Shown piece after piece: positions 45,011-57,700 of a stretch of 64,000 nt of DNA. Below the pieces are notes generated by a model. The model was not told the DNA's origin and did no database searches. It saw only the letters and a list, made by a program, of their open reading frames with translations. Location: assembly GCF_910596095.1 (NCBI RefSeq), contig NC_056550.1, positions 8,943,501 to 9,007,500 of the forward strand, given 5' to 3'. The position numbers and the translations under genes were made by a program. Numbering within the stretch: the first letter of the stretch is position 1; every line of letters starts with the position of its first letter. The stretch is from Thunnus maccoyii (taxonomy: Eukaryota > Chordata > Actinopteri > Scombriformes > Scombridae).

Positions 45011-45724
45011 ATGATGGGGAACTCGCCAATCAACTTACTGATCTCCAAATATGAGATATTTGAGGTTTGCGTACGTCAAGATATGGTCGATATAGTCAAA
45101 CGATGGAACAGGATTTTATCAGAGAACAGTCTTTCAAAAAGGGAAGCTAAATTAATTCATGAGGTTATAGAGCATAAGCTAACAAACTACATGAAGGAGT
45201 GTAGTGGCAAGGTTGGACTGTAGCTTCAATGTAGCACATGAGAGTAACTACAGATATGAAAATGTGGCACATGGTTCATTACACTTTAAGATACTGGGCC
45301 CATAGGTCACTCTCATACTTCTAATTCACTTTTGTGCAGTCTTGAAATTGAACCATAATCATACAATGATTACACAATAATGTACACAACAACAGAAAAT
45401 GTACTAAATAAAACATACTTTTATAATGTCACTTTGAATTTTCCGCTAAGAAATGCCAATCCCTCTCAATTGTTGCACCTAGTTGCCACAAAGTACAACT
45501 GTTGTTTGGTGTACTTAATACCTCTGCTGCACACTGATGTTGGATAATGAAAACAGGAAAACATTGATAAACTTGTTGCATTTTTGAAGAAAACAGAAGG
45601 TATATGTTCATTTAAATCTTTGTTGTTTTTCTTGATCTTGGGGGAAAAAAGAACAAAGTCTCTAATTCCTACTGTCTGGACTTATTAGGAACACAGGACA
45701 GAAAAAACATTCAGCATTGCTGAG

Positions 45725-46464
45725 CAGTGTTGGGCAAGTTACTCATTACATATAATTCATTGAAAAATGAATTACATTGCTTTGCTAATTATTCAACAGC
45801 AAAAGTAATGGTACGTCAAAGGTGCCTTTACACATTTCCGAAGTCTACACACCCATTCGTCACATATTCTGCATTTAACGAGTGTAGAAATAGAAAAGGA
45901 GACATTATGGTTCAAAAGCATCTAGCCTACAGTTACTGACCATCAACAGTTTACTTAGCCTCCATGACTGCACACAGCATGGCTTCACAAGTTCTGTCCT
46001 GAAGCTACATAGTTCATTCACCTTCCAACTCTTAACAAAAAAGTGAAGTGAGCCCTCATTGTGGGCTAACAAGTAGCTAACTTAAGCATTACAGCTAAGA
46101 AAACATGACGTGCATAAGACAAGACAACTGTAAAGTTACTGGGGGGTGTGTTCCTCATCGCAGGGAGTCATGGTTAGCCTCCTCTTTGGTAGAAGCCAGC
46201 TGCGTCTCCACAACTCCTTCCTCTGGACCAAGCTAATGTTCACCAGTTTCTCCATTGAATGTACACAAAACTGTTATCGACTGTCCATCAAACTCCAGGT
46301 AAGACAAGCCAACCCCCAAATTTTTGAAGTAATGGAGCATTACTGGGACTAGTAACTGTAAAGTAATTACTGAATTTCAAATAATCCCTTATACTTCTCT
46401 TTACTGGGAAAAGTATAACATTACTGTAAAGCGTTACTAAGTGATGCATTACTAGCCAACACTG
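45725..46464. mobile_element. hAT-like non-autonomous element (CAGTGTTGG ends)
   Basis: Begins CAGTGTTGGGCAAGTTAC and ends GCCAACACTG, giving inverted termini CAGTGTTGG/CCAACACTG. Inside both ends are TTACTCATTACAT and GTTACTAAGTGATGCATTAC, related to the GTAACTAGTTAC motifs of a common fish hAT family. No transposase frame, and no convincing target duplication. Confidence 0.7.
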
Positions 46465-48110
46465 GTACACCTGACTGAATGATATGCAATAATGCAACTG
46501 TTGTATCACCTCTGGGGGTTCAATTCTGTTTCTGTTTGAATGACCGTATCTTTTTGTTTTAGTGAACAGTAAAAAAACATCTGTCCTGGAGACCATCATC
46601 TCCAAATGCCCCAAATTGCAAATTAAATTGATTTAACACAGAGATGATACATTAAATGTACACTCCACAAAGAGAATCCATACAGAATCCTGACCATGTA
46701 AATCCACACTAGAAAGAAACAAAACTATTAAGGTCTTATGGAGTATGGGTTTATTGTTGATTTATGTGAAAAAAAACAATACATTTTTTGAAAGATTCAA
46801 ATTTAAATAGCCAGAAATAATACATAGGTTACATACACGGCTTAACTTGAATCCAGTTTAAGTAACAATATCAGTTTTAAGGTGTACTGTATGTGGTAAC
46901 CTGATTATTCCAGTAATACAAGTTTGCATGCTTTACATGACCTTGAGTTGGGGGCCATCAGGAAATTTCTATTTCCTCTTCACCACTCACAGCTGTAGCA
47001 CTTTGCATCTGATTTTGCCTTGCTGGTAAATGTACGAAATAAGAAAAAACAAAAACAACAAAACAGGACCTTATTAAATGACGTCGTCTCACCCTTGGGA
47101 TACTTTAGCTTTGGTTGCACTATTCACAGGATCACTTATACTCAACTATGACTGTAAACAAGAGGTAACCTTTTTATTTTGTGTACATTATTTTTGGGCT
47201 CATGCACAGAAATGGGGATGCCTGGTAAGAAGTTGTTTTGGTTCATTTTTCTGCCTTGTGCAGCTTTAACAGTGCATGGGAGTGTGACTTTGAAACATAT
47301 TAATCCTATTGGTGATTGCGGACACATATGCAACGGTTGAGTAAGACTAATTTGCATGTAAAAAAATCTATAGCATAATGTGTGAAATGTGGTTTTAGAG
47401 TGAAATTCTGCTTTCAACAATACCTCCATACACACAGCTCTCATGCAGAAACAAGCAATGTAATTGGAAGATCTCAGTTTGACTTCTACAGACAGGATGG
47501 CTGATCGAAAGCATTTATCCTGCATCTTTGATTGTTTTGGGGGGAATTTTTCACAGGGAAAACAAAGCAGCTTAGCCAAGTTTCTCGATAGGAAAAAAAA
47601 ATGTATTGATGATGAAAAATCATCAATATAAGAACGATAAAATTCTAACAAAGATTTAAAAAATATTTTCCAAACTGCCAAATTAGTGCTAATAGCATTT
47701 ATGCACAACATGATTCGAATGACTGTACAAATCTGTTGTTGTTGACTGATATTGCTGCTCTCACCACTGAGCAGCTATCACCCTGCTGTTGAAAAATGAA
47801 ATACTCTTCGAGGCTAATGAGAATGTAATGTAATGCAAATTAAGGAGATCAATAGTGTGTATGTGTGTGTGTGTTTGAGGGAGGGGTGGGGCACTAAAGA
47901 AGCAGCAGAAAGGGAGAGAGTCAATTACTGGACTCTTTATTAAGAAAGGCATACGTGTCCAATAGGAATACACTATAGTAATTATAAAGTAGTTGTGCTC
48001 TAATCTGAGCAGAGTGCTCTGGGCTGATAAACAGCTGGAGGAGAGATGTCTTTCTCTCTTTATCCTATCTCATTCATTTTGTGTCTTCTCTTTCTGTCAC
48101 AGGGCGCGCG

Positions 48111-48112
<2 letters not shown>
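46465..48112. other. Intergenic with an unexplained 189-codon frame
   Basis: AT-rich sequence. The only notable feature is a minus-strand frame at 47711-47142 (see findings). No domain, signal peptide or splice structure was recognised. Confidence 0.5.

Positions 48113-48151
<39 letters not shown>
48113..48151 (+). repeat. (CA)n microsatellite
   Basis: About 19 CA units, preceded by GCGCGCGCACG. Confidence 0.95.
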
Positions 48152-48157
<6 letters not shown>

Positions 48158-48699
48158 TGACTATGTTATTACCGTCACAGCACAGTTGCTTTCCATTACG
48201 GCCTGTTTCTGCATATCACTTGAGAACAATAAAATCAAAAGCAAGACTAGAAATCACATCAAATTTTATGCTGGTGTCAGCTGTGGAGCATGCATTCGTT
48301 GAAATGACATGTGCAGTCAAATGCATTCACTTAACAATGCATGTAATAGTCTGGTAGCAACGATAGCACAGTACACTTCCATTACTTCTCTCAATTTCAC
48401 CTCCATATGGTGTTCAGAAAAGTCAAAGATCAAAACAATGATGTTTTAAATAATGTCTTTGGTTTTACACAGGATGTGCAGTGCAAACACTTCCTCTTTT
48501 ATTCTTTTCTTCTATTCTTTCTTTTCTTCTTCTTTTCTTCTTTTACTATGCATGTCTAGCAGTCAAAGTCTGGTCTGGAAAGTCGAAGCAGCAGCTCTGG
48601 AGTCAACAGAAACACAGCTTGGACGGCAAAATCCCTAAAAGCTGGAACTGTGCCAGTATGTCTTGCTGTCTCTCTGTTGCTGTCCGTCTTTTTTTTGTT

Positions 48700-49800
48700 A
48701 CAAACACAAAAATAAGAGGGTTTTGCTTGCAGTACAACTCCATGCACACACAGAACAGAATAGAGTGCAACCTTATTGTCCACCAGAGCACAAAATTGTC
48801 CTTAACTCTCACCAAAACAATAGAAGTAGCACCAGAACATGTAATATATAAAATGAATAATATATAGAAGATAGAAATGTGACAATAAGAAACAGCTGAG
48901 ACAGAACCCCCCACTTAATTATAAAGTATACTACAGTACTAACCTGACATGCCAGATGGTTGGTTACACAGAACATTCAGCGAAGTCATCCATGGAACCA
49001 TCTGTCTATCTATCATACCTTGCAAGGCAGCTGGATTTGTGACCCTGATTGGTCTGAACCAGCGGTGGTTCAGACACAAGCGCATAACTTGAAGCCTGAC
49101 AAGATGGATACTCGTGATCTTGTGAATCCAGCTTCTTCACAAGGTTAAAATGTAAAAAACAAGTAAAAAAAAAAACCTATGGCATAAAACATGATAACAT
49201 AAATCTGTGGAGCAAGATTTTAGACTCAGTCTTTGGAGTTTAATTCTGATTGCACTTGGAATAAAAGACTTCTTAAAAATATTAATATAAGGCATCATAT
49301 AGCGCCTCCCAGAGCTCAGAGTCTCAAACTGAGGAAATAAAAGATGTGAATTGTCTGTCAGGATGCTTAAAGGATTTATCTCTTGTCCTGGCAGTTTACA
49401 GATCCCTCAGCTTCATTTGGGACTTCCCAATTCTTCTGCCAACTATGGTGATGCCAACAGATTTACAACACTCGCACATTCTGAGTGGTGATTTGCCTGA
49501 GAGTCTCACAGGAGTGAATCCCATGGTGCAGCACATTAATGTGTGGAAAACAACACATTACAGGTGAGCCCTAGGGCATTTTAGATTTTTTTTTTTTTGA
49601 AATGCTGTATTGCAGCATTTTAGAAAATTGACTGTCTGTAATGTGTTTAAACAGCTGAGTAAGGCTTTTTTTTTGGATAGGGAGACAAGAAGTCCCAGGA
49701 TTAAGCTATTGCCTTGGCAAGCATCCACCCTGCCAGAGTGTCCTTGAGCAAACAAATCCTCACCTTGACAAAATAAATCTGAGTGCTGCAGCTGACCCGG
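48700..49800. repeat. Possible LINE-derived and other dispersed repeat fragments
   Basis: CAACCTTATTGTCCACCAGAG at about 48768, ATAGCGCCTCCCAGAGCTCAG at about 49297 and CAGAGTGTCCTTGAGCAAAC at about 49733 each resemble pieces of dispersed fish repeats. They are too diverged to classify with confidence, and no intact frame is present. Confidence 0.35.
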
Positions 49801-52632
49801 CCCTCTGACACTGAATACAAAGAGAGACTTTCAAATGCATCACATCTGCATTATCACTGGGCCTCGGGATGCTACCGCGACAAATGAGACTTGACCCGTA
49901 ATTTGAGATCGGTACCTTTATTCAGAACCATGTCCAGGAGGTATTTCACGGCTGTACATTTTCAGTGCATTCAGTAAGAGATTCATTCAATTGCAATTGT
50001 AAAACGATCAAAGGCGGACAGCGGGACACACAACGCTGCGCAGGTTTTTCTTTTTAGGTCACATGTATTCAGTGACACTGCACCATACATTACCATTCAC
50101 ATCCTTCCGAAACTTTCTGAAAGGCAGCATGACAGATCAGTGGATTTCCACAATATCATCATCCTCCATTCAGCCTTCTTTTCTCTTTCTTCTCTTTCTT
50201 TGCATCTCTCTTCACCACCCTTTTCATCCCCTGACTGCATTTAGCCAGAGGCTGATCTGCTCCTCTTCCTCTACTCTCCGCATGTCCAATGTCAAATTCC
50301 TTCTGTCATTATCACTCGTAGAGTAACACCGTGTTCCCCTGATTCCATTTTTGTCATAAAACTCAGTCAGCTCTCCCCTTTCCTCCTCTTCTCTTGTCTC
50401 CCTCCCTTCTTTTTCTCTCCCAGCTCTTCTCATCCCAGCTCTGGTAAGTTATTGCTCCAAAGTTAATTGCAGGATCCGTACTGCAACACACCAACACAGG
50501 ATTGGATTACTGTGTGATTTAATGGATGGAAGGTCATTTTTTTCCACTCAGAAATTGATTGTCTCCAGGGACCGGCCATGTGTGACGGCTTGACATGAAT
50601 TGTACTTCTATTTTTTGGGAGCTGTAAAAGGTTACACTTGTAATGGAGTAAAGTAGGAGCTGTGTTCTGAAGTCTCATGGTTATTTTCTTCAAAGATTAC
50701 AGCATGATCGTACCTGCTTCTATGTTTTCTTTCATGTTCTTACTTGCACTCCATCTCTCTCTCCACCTCTCCTCCACCTTCACCACTTCTCTCCATCCGC
50801 CCTTCACTCTTTCATCACTTCGGTCTTACCCTTTTCTCCTCTTTCTTCGCTGTCTCCGCATCCATCCTCTTCCCTCCTCCCTCCTCTCTCCAACTTTCCT
50901 CTCCCTCTATTCCCTGCAATCCCTCCTCCTCCTCTCAAACATCACACAATCCCCTCCTATCCCAATCCAGCGCACCCTCTCTCTCTCCCTCCCTCTGCCT
51001 TTATCTCTCCCTCCCTCTCTCTTTCTCTCCTTCATCTCACCTCCAGCCAGCCTGAGCACCCTCCTCCTCCTCCTCTTGGATCGCGCAGCCGTCCGTTCTT
51101 GTCCACTTTCTCTTTCTCTCTCTTCATACCTCTCACTCTCTCTGCTGTCTCTCACTGTCTTTGCTTCTCTCATCTTTTATCTCTTTCTCTCTCTTCCTTC
51201 TCTGTCTGCCCTCCACTTTGGCTGCCAGAAGCTCACAGGCTCGCTGCTCTTCCTTCAACCACTGAGGTTTCAGAAGCACACGGGACGAAGACTCTATCAG
51301 TGGAGGTAAGTGTCTCTGTGTGTGTGTGTTGGTTAACCTTACTTGCATAGGCTGCTTCTTTAGGAGGCAGATGGGATGACTGGTGTGAAGAAGAGAAAGA
51401 GAAGGAATGACAGACCAAAAAAAATGTATAGGTGAATCAAGCTGTTCTGCAGTATTTGGGAAAGTGACATGACTGGACAGTGAAAAAGAGGCAAACAGCT
51501 GTATTGTATACGATGATGATGAAGATGATGGTGATAAGTGAAAAGTGAAAAAGAAAGGCTATTTTTGATGCATCATAATTGACTGCTGCATTAAAAAAAA
51601 GAATCTGAGAGAGTAAAATATGAGGGAAAGAGAGGCAAAAATGGAAATGAGGCCATAAGAAAAAAACAAACATCAAAAATGAACTAGAGAGCAGCCAACA
51701 GAGAGCGAGAGAAATATTTCAGGTGAAGGAGGGAAAAAAAATGAGAAGTAGAGAGAATGGGATGCTGATGTTTCCCCGGTGTAGCGGCTGCATGCCTACA
51801 AACGCAGCGGTGCCTGCCTCCTCCTCTCCCGTAAAAAATCCCATTCACAAACAGGACCTGAAAACAGGCGATGGTGATTGGTTCCCTGAGCGCTGTGTGT
51901 CTGCCTGTGCTTCATTGAGTGTGTGTATGTGTGTGTGAGATGGAGCAAGAGAGGGAGAGGGAGGAGGGGGAGAAAACCCATTACATTCCTGTGCGGGTGA
52001 TGCTGAGGCTTTGGAGCAGAAGCTTGAATGAAACTGCAGGGTGTGCACTTGTACATGCACACTATCTATATTACACAGCCCACACTATACAAAAATGTAG
52101 AGACAATGAATGATGTATATTGGCACTTTTTTTTCCCCCCATTTTTTTCAACGTCACAAATGACAGACAGATGAGGGGACAGACTGGAGCATGAGCGGTG
52201 ATTTTGCACCAGCCTTAAACTCATTTTTTCCCCCTAAACTCTTTCTCCCTGATTGCGTCATTCAATGCTGTACCAGACTGTCATCCCTCTCCCTGCCACC
52301 GCCACTGTCACAATCTCGCAACCACTGCCAACCCTCCAAGATTAACAGCTGTCCAAACAGCGATGCTCTCCTGCCTCGCTAGGGCTGGCCAATTAGATAG
52401 TGACATTTGTTTGGGGAGGGGGGCAAAGGGGAAGATGGCTGTTGGTGCGTTGGACCTGAAGGGCAGGGAGGTGGTGAAGAGGAGAGAAACTTTAGATACC
52501 TGCTCAGGTGGCAAAGCAAAGAGAGAGACAGAAAGAGAAAGATTAGAATGAGATTTGATAGGAAATTTAGAAATAATTCCACAGTTTATGCGTCATGGCA
52601 GCAAATGTCACCTTTGGTTGCAAATGTACATA
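49801..52632. other. Intergenic, with a long CT-rich tract
   Basis: About 50730-51230 is dense in CTCTC, CCTCC and TCTTT, which creates a long Ser/Leu/Pro frame with no real coding character. It ends in a GC-richer stretch (51230-51305) followed by a strong donor GTGGAG|gtaagt. This could be a non-coding first exon of a gene lying to the right of the window. TG-rich and GA-rich stretches lie near 51910-51975. Confidence 0.45.
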
Positions 52633-53335
52633 TCAGGAGCTGCAAGAGGAGCTTCTTCTGTCGACCTCGATGTGCGCCCTTATTAGTGGGCTTTGTAGGT
52701 CAGAGATATAGCTTGGAGCTAATCTGTTCAATGCCGTATAAGTGATTGATAGGGTTTTATAGATGTGAATTTTCTGGAAGCAATGAGAATTCAATGATAG
52801 GTTTCTAAAATTGAAGTTATGTGTTCTCTTCACATAGCTCCAGTTAAGAGCCATACAGCTGCATTTTTGACCATCTGAAGACGATTTAGTGCTGTTTTTT
52901 TTACTGAGTGCTGAACATAGATTTAGAGCCTCTCTTGGTTGTCAAAGTTAAGGTTTGAATTAAAAGTTACACCCATATTTCTGACCGATAATTTGGTGTT
53001 GGTTGACATCAAGCCAGGTTTTCCATTAATTGAGACTGTAGGCTGTGTGGGGCAAATAGCTGGAGAAAATTACAAGAAATACAACATTTAATACCCTCAA
53101 AGCAGTCCTTTAGGGCTAATCAAACTAAAAGAATCAGTAGGGTGGACAGAAAGATATAATCGTGCATCATCTGCATAAAAATTAAAGCATGTAAATAGAG
53201 AGAAGAATAGGGCCCAGGATCAACCCCTGAGGTACACCACAAGTAAGTTGTGTAAACGAGACAATTAAACTACCAAATTTCCCACCACATTTCATAGAAC
53301 AGGCAAAGATTAAATCAGTTTGACCTCAGAGGGAA
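52633..53335 (-). mobile_element. LINE reverse-transcriptase relic, minus strand
   Basis: Minus-strand reading gives GVPQG-L-LGPI at about 53240-53205, then FYADD at about 53180-53160 in a shifted frame, and further down KTLSITYTALNRLAPSYISDL at about 52780-52700. These are the RT palm (xxPQGxxLGP, YADD) and the downstream KTL-TYK-LH-LAPSYL segment. Frameshifts and a deletion between the motifs show it is dead. Confidence 0.65.
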
Positions 53336-54639
53336 GCACATAATTAGTCATTATTATTTAAAAAAAACAACTTGATCCTCTTTTCAGTTAAATGAAAAGC
53401 AGAATACTATACAATACACACAGCCTTGACCATAACTATCCACACACCATTCTTCCCTCCAGCCCTTGTGCTATCCCTCTTCATTTTTAAACTCACACAT
53501 CATACCTCCTCATAAGCTTTATCACCACTTCCCCATTAGATATAAAAGTCAGGTGTGATGCATGGAAGCATACTTTCTCCTGATTTCATGGGAATTCAGT
53601 GATACCCAGGTGTGATATAACGCTCCTCGGGGAGGAGACCACACAATGTGGCTGCGGAAGGTGTGTGTGTGTGAGAAAATGGTTATGGATGTCAGTGTAT
53701 GAGACGAGGCAAGGAAGGCAAATAGAGGGACAGAAAAGTGGAAGTGTGGACAAGTGTGTGTGTGAGAGAGACAGAGAGAGGAAAAAAGAAAGAGATACAG
53801 TAGGTGTGTTGGTTAGGGAAGTGTGGAGAAGCATTAAAGGAGAAATTTAGGACTTGTGTCAGTGGTATTGGGACAGGTGAACTGGGAAAAGTACCATAAC
53901 AGCCAGACTGGGGGTTCAGTGAGAGTGTGTGTTCCTGTGTGTGTACAGTATATTAACAATATGTGAGCAAGGTGATCAAATTAAGTGCTCTGATTGACTG
54001 CAGGGAGCTCTAAGTCCTGCTAAATACTGGTTTGGGGTGGCTCTTGTGGCCTGTCAGTCAAAATAAAAGAAAATGTGTATCCCTTAGTGTGTTTCCATAT
54101 TAGTCCCTGTCACAGTTCATGTGAAAAAACACACATCTCCACATGAACATTGTCACAACAAATTGAGAAATGGGGATGGGGAATTACATTGCATTTTATG
54201 TTGTAAGAAGAAGAAAATCCTGGATTTCCGCTGCTGTATTGTTGTTTCATCTGAGAGGCTCCTGTAATCTGTTCACCCCTGACATTACATGTAAGGGTTA
54301 TCAACTGTTCGCTTGTGTATATCGCCACCTACAGTATGGCTCCTGATTTAGCTTCCTATGAGGTGAATGATCCAGACAAGGTGTGCTTTTAAAGAATGTG
54401 CAAAAAGTGTGACTTAGACCTTACAATTAGTGATCATCATTACCAGTGCATGCAAATACAGTATCTGCCCTGATTTTACTACAAATTTAAAATTAGTCTA
54501 AAACTGTGAAATTGCTTAAAATATCAGATGTAAGTTGACTTTTAATGGTGCTACAGATTGAATTCCTGACACTTTTCGTGACAAGACTAATGCAACAAAA
54601 TGCACAAAGCAGGGACACATACAGACAGAAGTAGCTAAG
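53336..54639. other. Intergenic, no gene seen
   Basis: TG/GA-rich stretches at about 53660-53800. No exon supported. Confidence 0.6.
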
Positions 54640-54745
54640 TAGATTTACTCAAGTACTGTACTTACAGTACGTAAGTATAATTTTGAGGTATTGGTACTTT
54701 CCCCCAAGTATTTCCATTGTATGATACTTTACACTTCTAATCCAC
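54640..54745 (+). repeat. Teleost dispersed repeat (AAGTAGATTTACTCAAGTAC type)
   Basis: Contains GTAGATTTACTCAAGTACTG, AATTTTGAGGTATTGGTACTT, AAGTATTTCCATTGTATGATA and CTTTACACTTCTAATCCACTA, in the order of a very common fish repeat. A shorter relative lies at about 27195-27295. Confidence 0.7.
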
Positions 54746-57700
54746 TAATTTCAGATGGCAATTGCATTAATTTCATAGATATAGTTATAAAACTATGATA
54801 AGCTTATAAAATGCAGGTGTTTTCAACCTTTTTGGCTTGTGACTCTTTAAAAAAAAAAAGGGGCCCTTTGTTAAATTTTAGATGTCAATGAGTTGTAAGC
54901 AGCTCCACCAAATATTGATTTCCCCTCTAAACTTCTGGCTATGGCTTTACTTAAACACTGTTTGAGGCCCGAAAAGGTAAAACTACCCAATATTTTAGAA
55001 AAAAGGAATAATCATCTCAATACCCTTCAGATTTATCTTGTAAACCTTTGTAGGTTGTTTGAATGCATAACTTTTACTTGTAATGAAATATTTCTAAACA
55101 CTTCACATATACAAATGTATTAATTATATGTCACTACCCTGGCTGCACTGTGCAGACCTGCAGAACAAAAGTGAAACACGATGAAAAAAGCTTCATTAGT
55201 GGTTGAGGTGATGATTGTGTGTGGGCATCGATGTGTGTGTGTATATACAGTATGTTTGTGTGTATTGCTGGGGAGCCTATCCTTTGTCCTACATTGCCAG
55301 TTGCCCTCTGGTTGTTTTATTTTCTCTCCTCTGCTGTTCAATGTTCTGTGGAGACATGACTGTGAATGTGAGTGAGTAGGATGGAAACATGCCGATGGGT
55401 GGGCTGGATAGGGAAATGTCATTTTACTGGGAAAGAGGGGCAATTGTTTGTGTGGGCTTGTGATAGTAGGTGAGAGAGTGTCAGGAAGGGGTCGGTTAAT
55501 TGTGAGTAGCGAGAGAGTAGCACGGTGTTTATGTGGGCAAACATCAATGTAAAAAGATGCACCCTGGGAAATAGGAAAATGAATAGAAAAGAAAGAAAGG
55601 AAAATCAAAGCATTTCTCTTGATCATTCCTCTTGACCTTCATTTTTAAAATACTCACCCCCCCCTCCATTGCTCTCCTTGTATTCCTTCCTATTCTTCTT
55701 TCCTCTTTTTCACTATTGTTTAAATCTCTTATCATCTTTCATCTTCTTCTCCCATTTCTTCATGTCCTCCACCACCTGTGAGCTGATATATAACTGCATG
55801 ATAAGATGTGAGTGCTGAGCATATGGTCACCTCACCACCGAGGTTTCACCACCACTTAAGAGGTTGTCTGGATAATTAAAACACTGTTCCCAGCTACGGA
55901 ATGGAGGTCGCTCTGAGAGAATTTGCATTTGCGCTGATTTTGTCATGAAAAGCACAATTAACCCAGTGTTCAGGGCCCTTGTTAAAAGCCATTAATTAAA
56001 ACACAGATTCTGATAAAAGAGAATGAAGAAAAAGACATCACATGTTTTCGCTGAGGTGACAGGTTTGAGCAAGGAAGGGAAACTGAGGGTTTTGCTGGCT
56101 ATCAGACAAGATTTACATTATTCAACATACAGACACACAAACTGGTGCAGTGCAGGTCAAAAATGACATGCACTTTCCACCTCTCCAACCCTCCCACCAA
56201 CCACACAATCACATTGCCAAAACATTAATATATTGAAATTGCCCCTGATATCATGATGGGCCCAGACAGAAGGCTGTGATTGGCAGACATGCTCTCTGGA
56301 GCCATCACTGGTGAGTCTTCAATTGCCAAGGTCAAGGACAGATGTTGTGCAAGGCAGATGGCATCTGGAGAGAGCTTGATGAGCTCACTGATATGCAGGA
56401 TGATCAGAAAAAAACGTGCCTGACGCTCTCATTTTGGGGCTTATTATCACACGTGTCTGGAGCATTGTGTGCAGATGTTTGCATGTGTGTGAATGGCATT
56501 GGCGCTGGAAATGAGCCACCTGCTAAGAAGGAATTATGAGCGTGAAGTGAACAGCATCTATTGGAACATCAGCTGTTGTGGTTTGGTTAATATTTGCATA
56601 AGTGATGAGCTTGTAGCGGTGCATAGTGTTCTGCCGGACAGTGCTCAGCTGGACTTTGTGAGTTCATGTAAAGGTGCTGCCCACGATCACAATGAGTGGA
56701 AAGGTCTCAGGTGTTATGCTGCCATTTGATTGCATTACTTTAAATTGTCTTTGGTTTAAAGATGTCCTGTGTTATAGCTCATTTATGCTTCCTCTGTGCT
56801 TTATCACTGCAGCTTATCTCAATTTCTTTCAATCCTTCTCTCTCATGCTGCATATTTGAGGCAAGGCCAAAGAATAACTTACCATTTTTTCAAGTGCTCT
56901 TCAAGCAAATCACTTTTCCTCCTTGAGGGAGTACTTAGGTCCAAAGGTTGTTGAGCTATTTGAAGAATTAAGTGTGTTTCTGAGGACAGCGGCGACACAA
57001 GTGTGAGTATTTTTACCAAGGTCCAAAAGTCGATGCTAACTTTAGACTGACACAGAGGTCAGCGCAGCAGAAAAGGTGTCAGCCCGCTTCCAATTAGAGA
57101 ACCCATGACCTCTTAAATGAGATCATTAACGAACCCATGGTCAGGAGGGAGAGAGAGCGAGTGAAAATGGATTGAGACATTTCTTATTTTAGAGCTTGGT
57201 CTTTTTTTTTTTTAGAAAGAAAAATTAAATAGGATGATGATGTGACCTATTTTGTCAAAGCCACTTAAAGCCTCCACCTTTTGGGAACAAAGTCTTATAT
57301 ATAGATTTGCACCTTTTTAAAGCAATGCCCTAAGGTTAAATGTTCACTCGGTCAACAAAAGCAGTTCTGTCCCATGTTTGGTTTCTGTCCTTCTGCACTG
57401 CGGAATTATACAATATCTGCTCTTTCATTGGTGCTTTCATTGAACTTTAAAGTAGTTATCAGTTGATTTTTAATATTAATGCTCCATCAAAGTTAAAGAC
57501 AACAAAAGACAGAGCTAATACAGACACACAACTCACATAAAATATGATCCTCATTCAAAACAACCAACCCATCATTTATATAAACTGCATACTTTGTCTA
57601 GGGGCTACAACAGTAAAGGGCTATATGAATATTACCAAACTTATCAGTACTTTATCATTACATATACTGCTAATTTGCTACTTGATTTGAACAGGAGCAA

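Noticed and set aside
50677..51309. 210-codon plus-strand frame, Ser/Leu/Pro-rich
   Set aside because: It follows a CT-rich tract (CTCTC, CCTCC, TCTTT) that lacks stops by composition. There is no domain, and the opposite strand is equally open with Arg/Glu repeats.
55120..55626. 168-codon minus-strand frame
   Set aside because: His/Thr/Pro/Ser-rich and built over CA/TG-rich sequence. No recognisable domain or splice structure.
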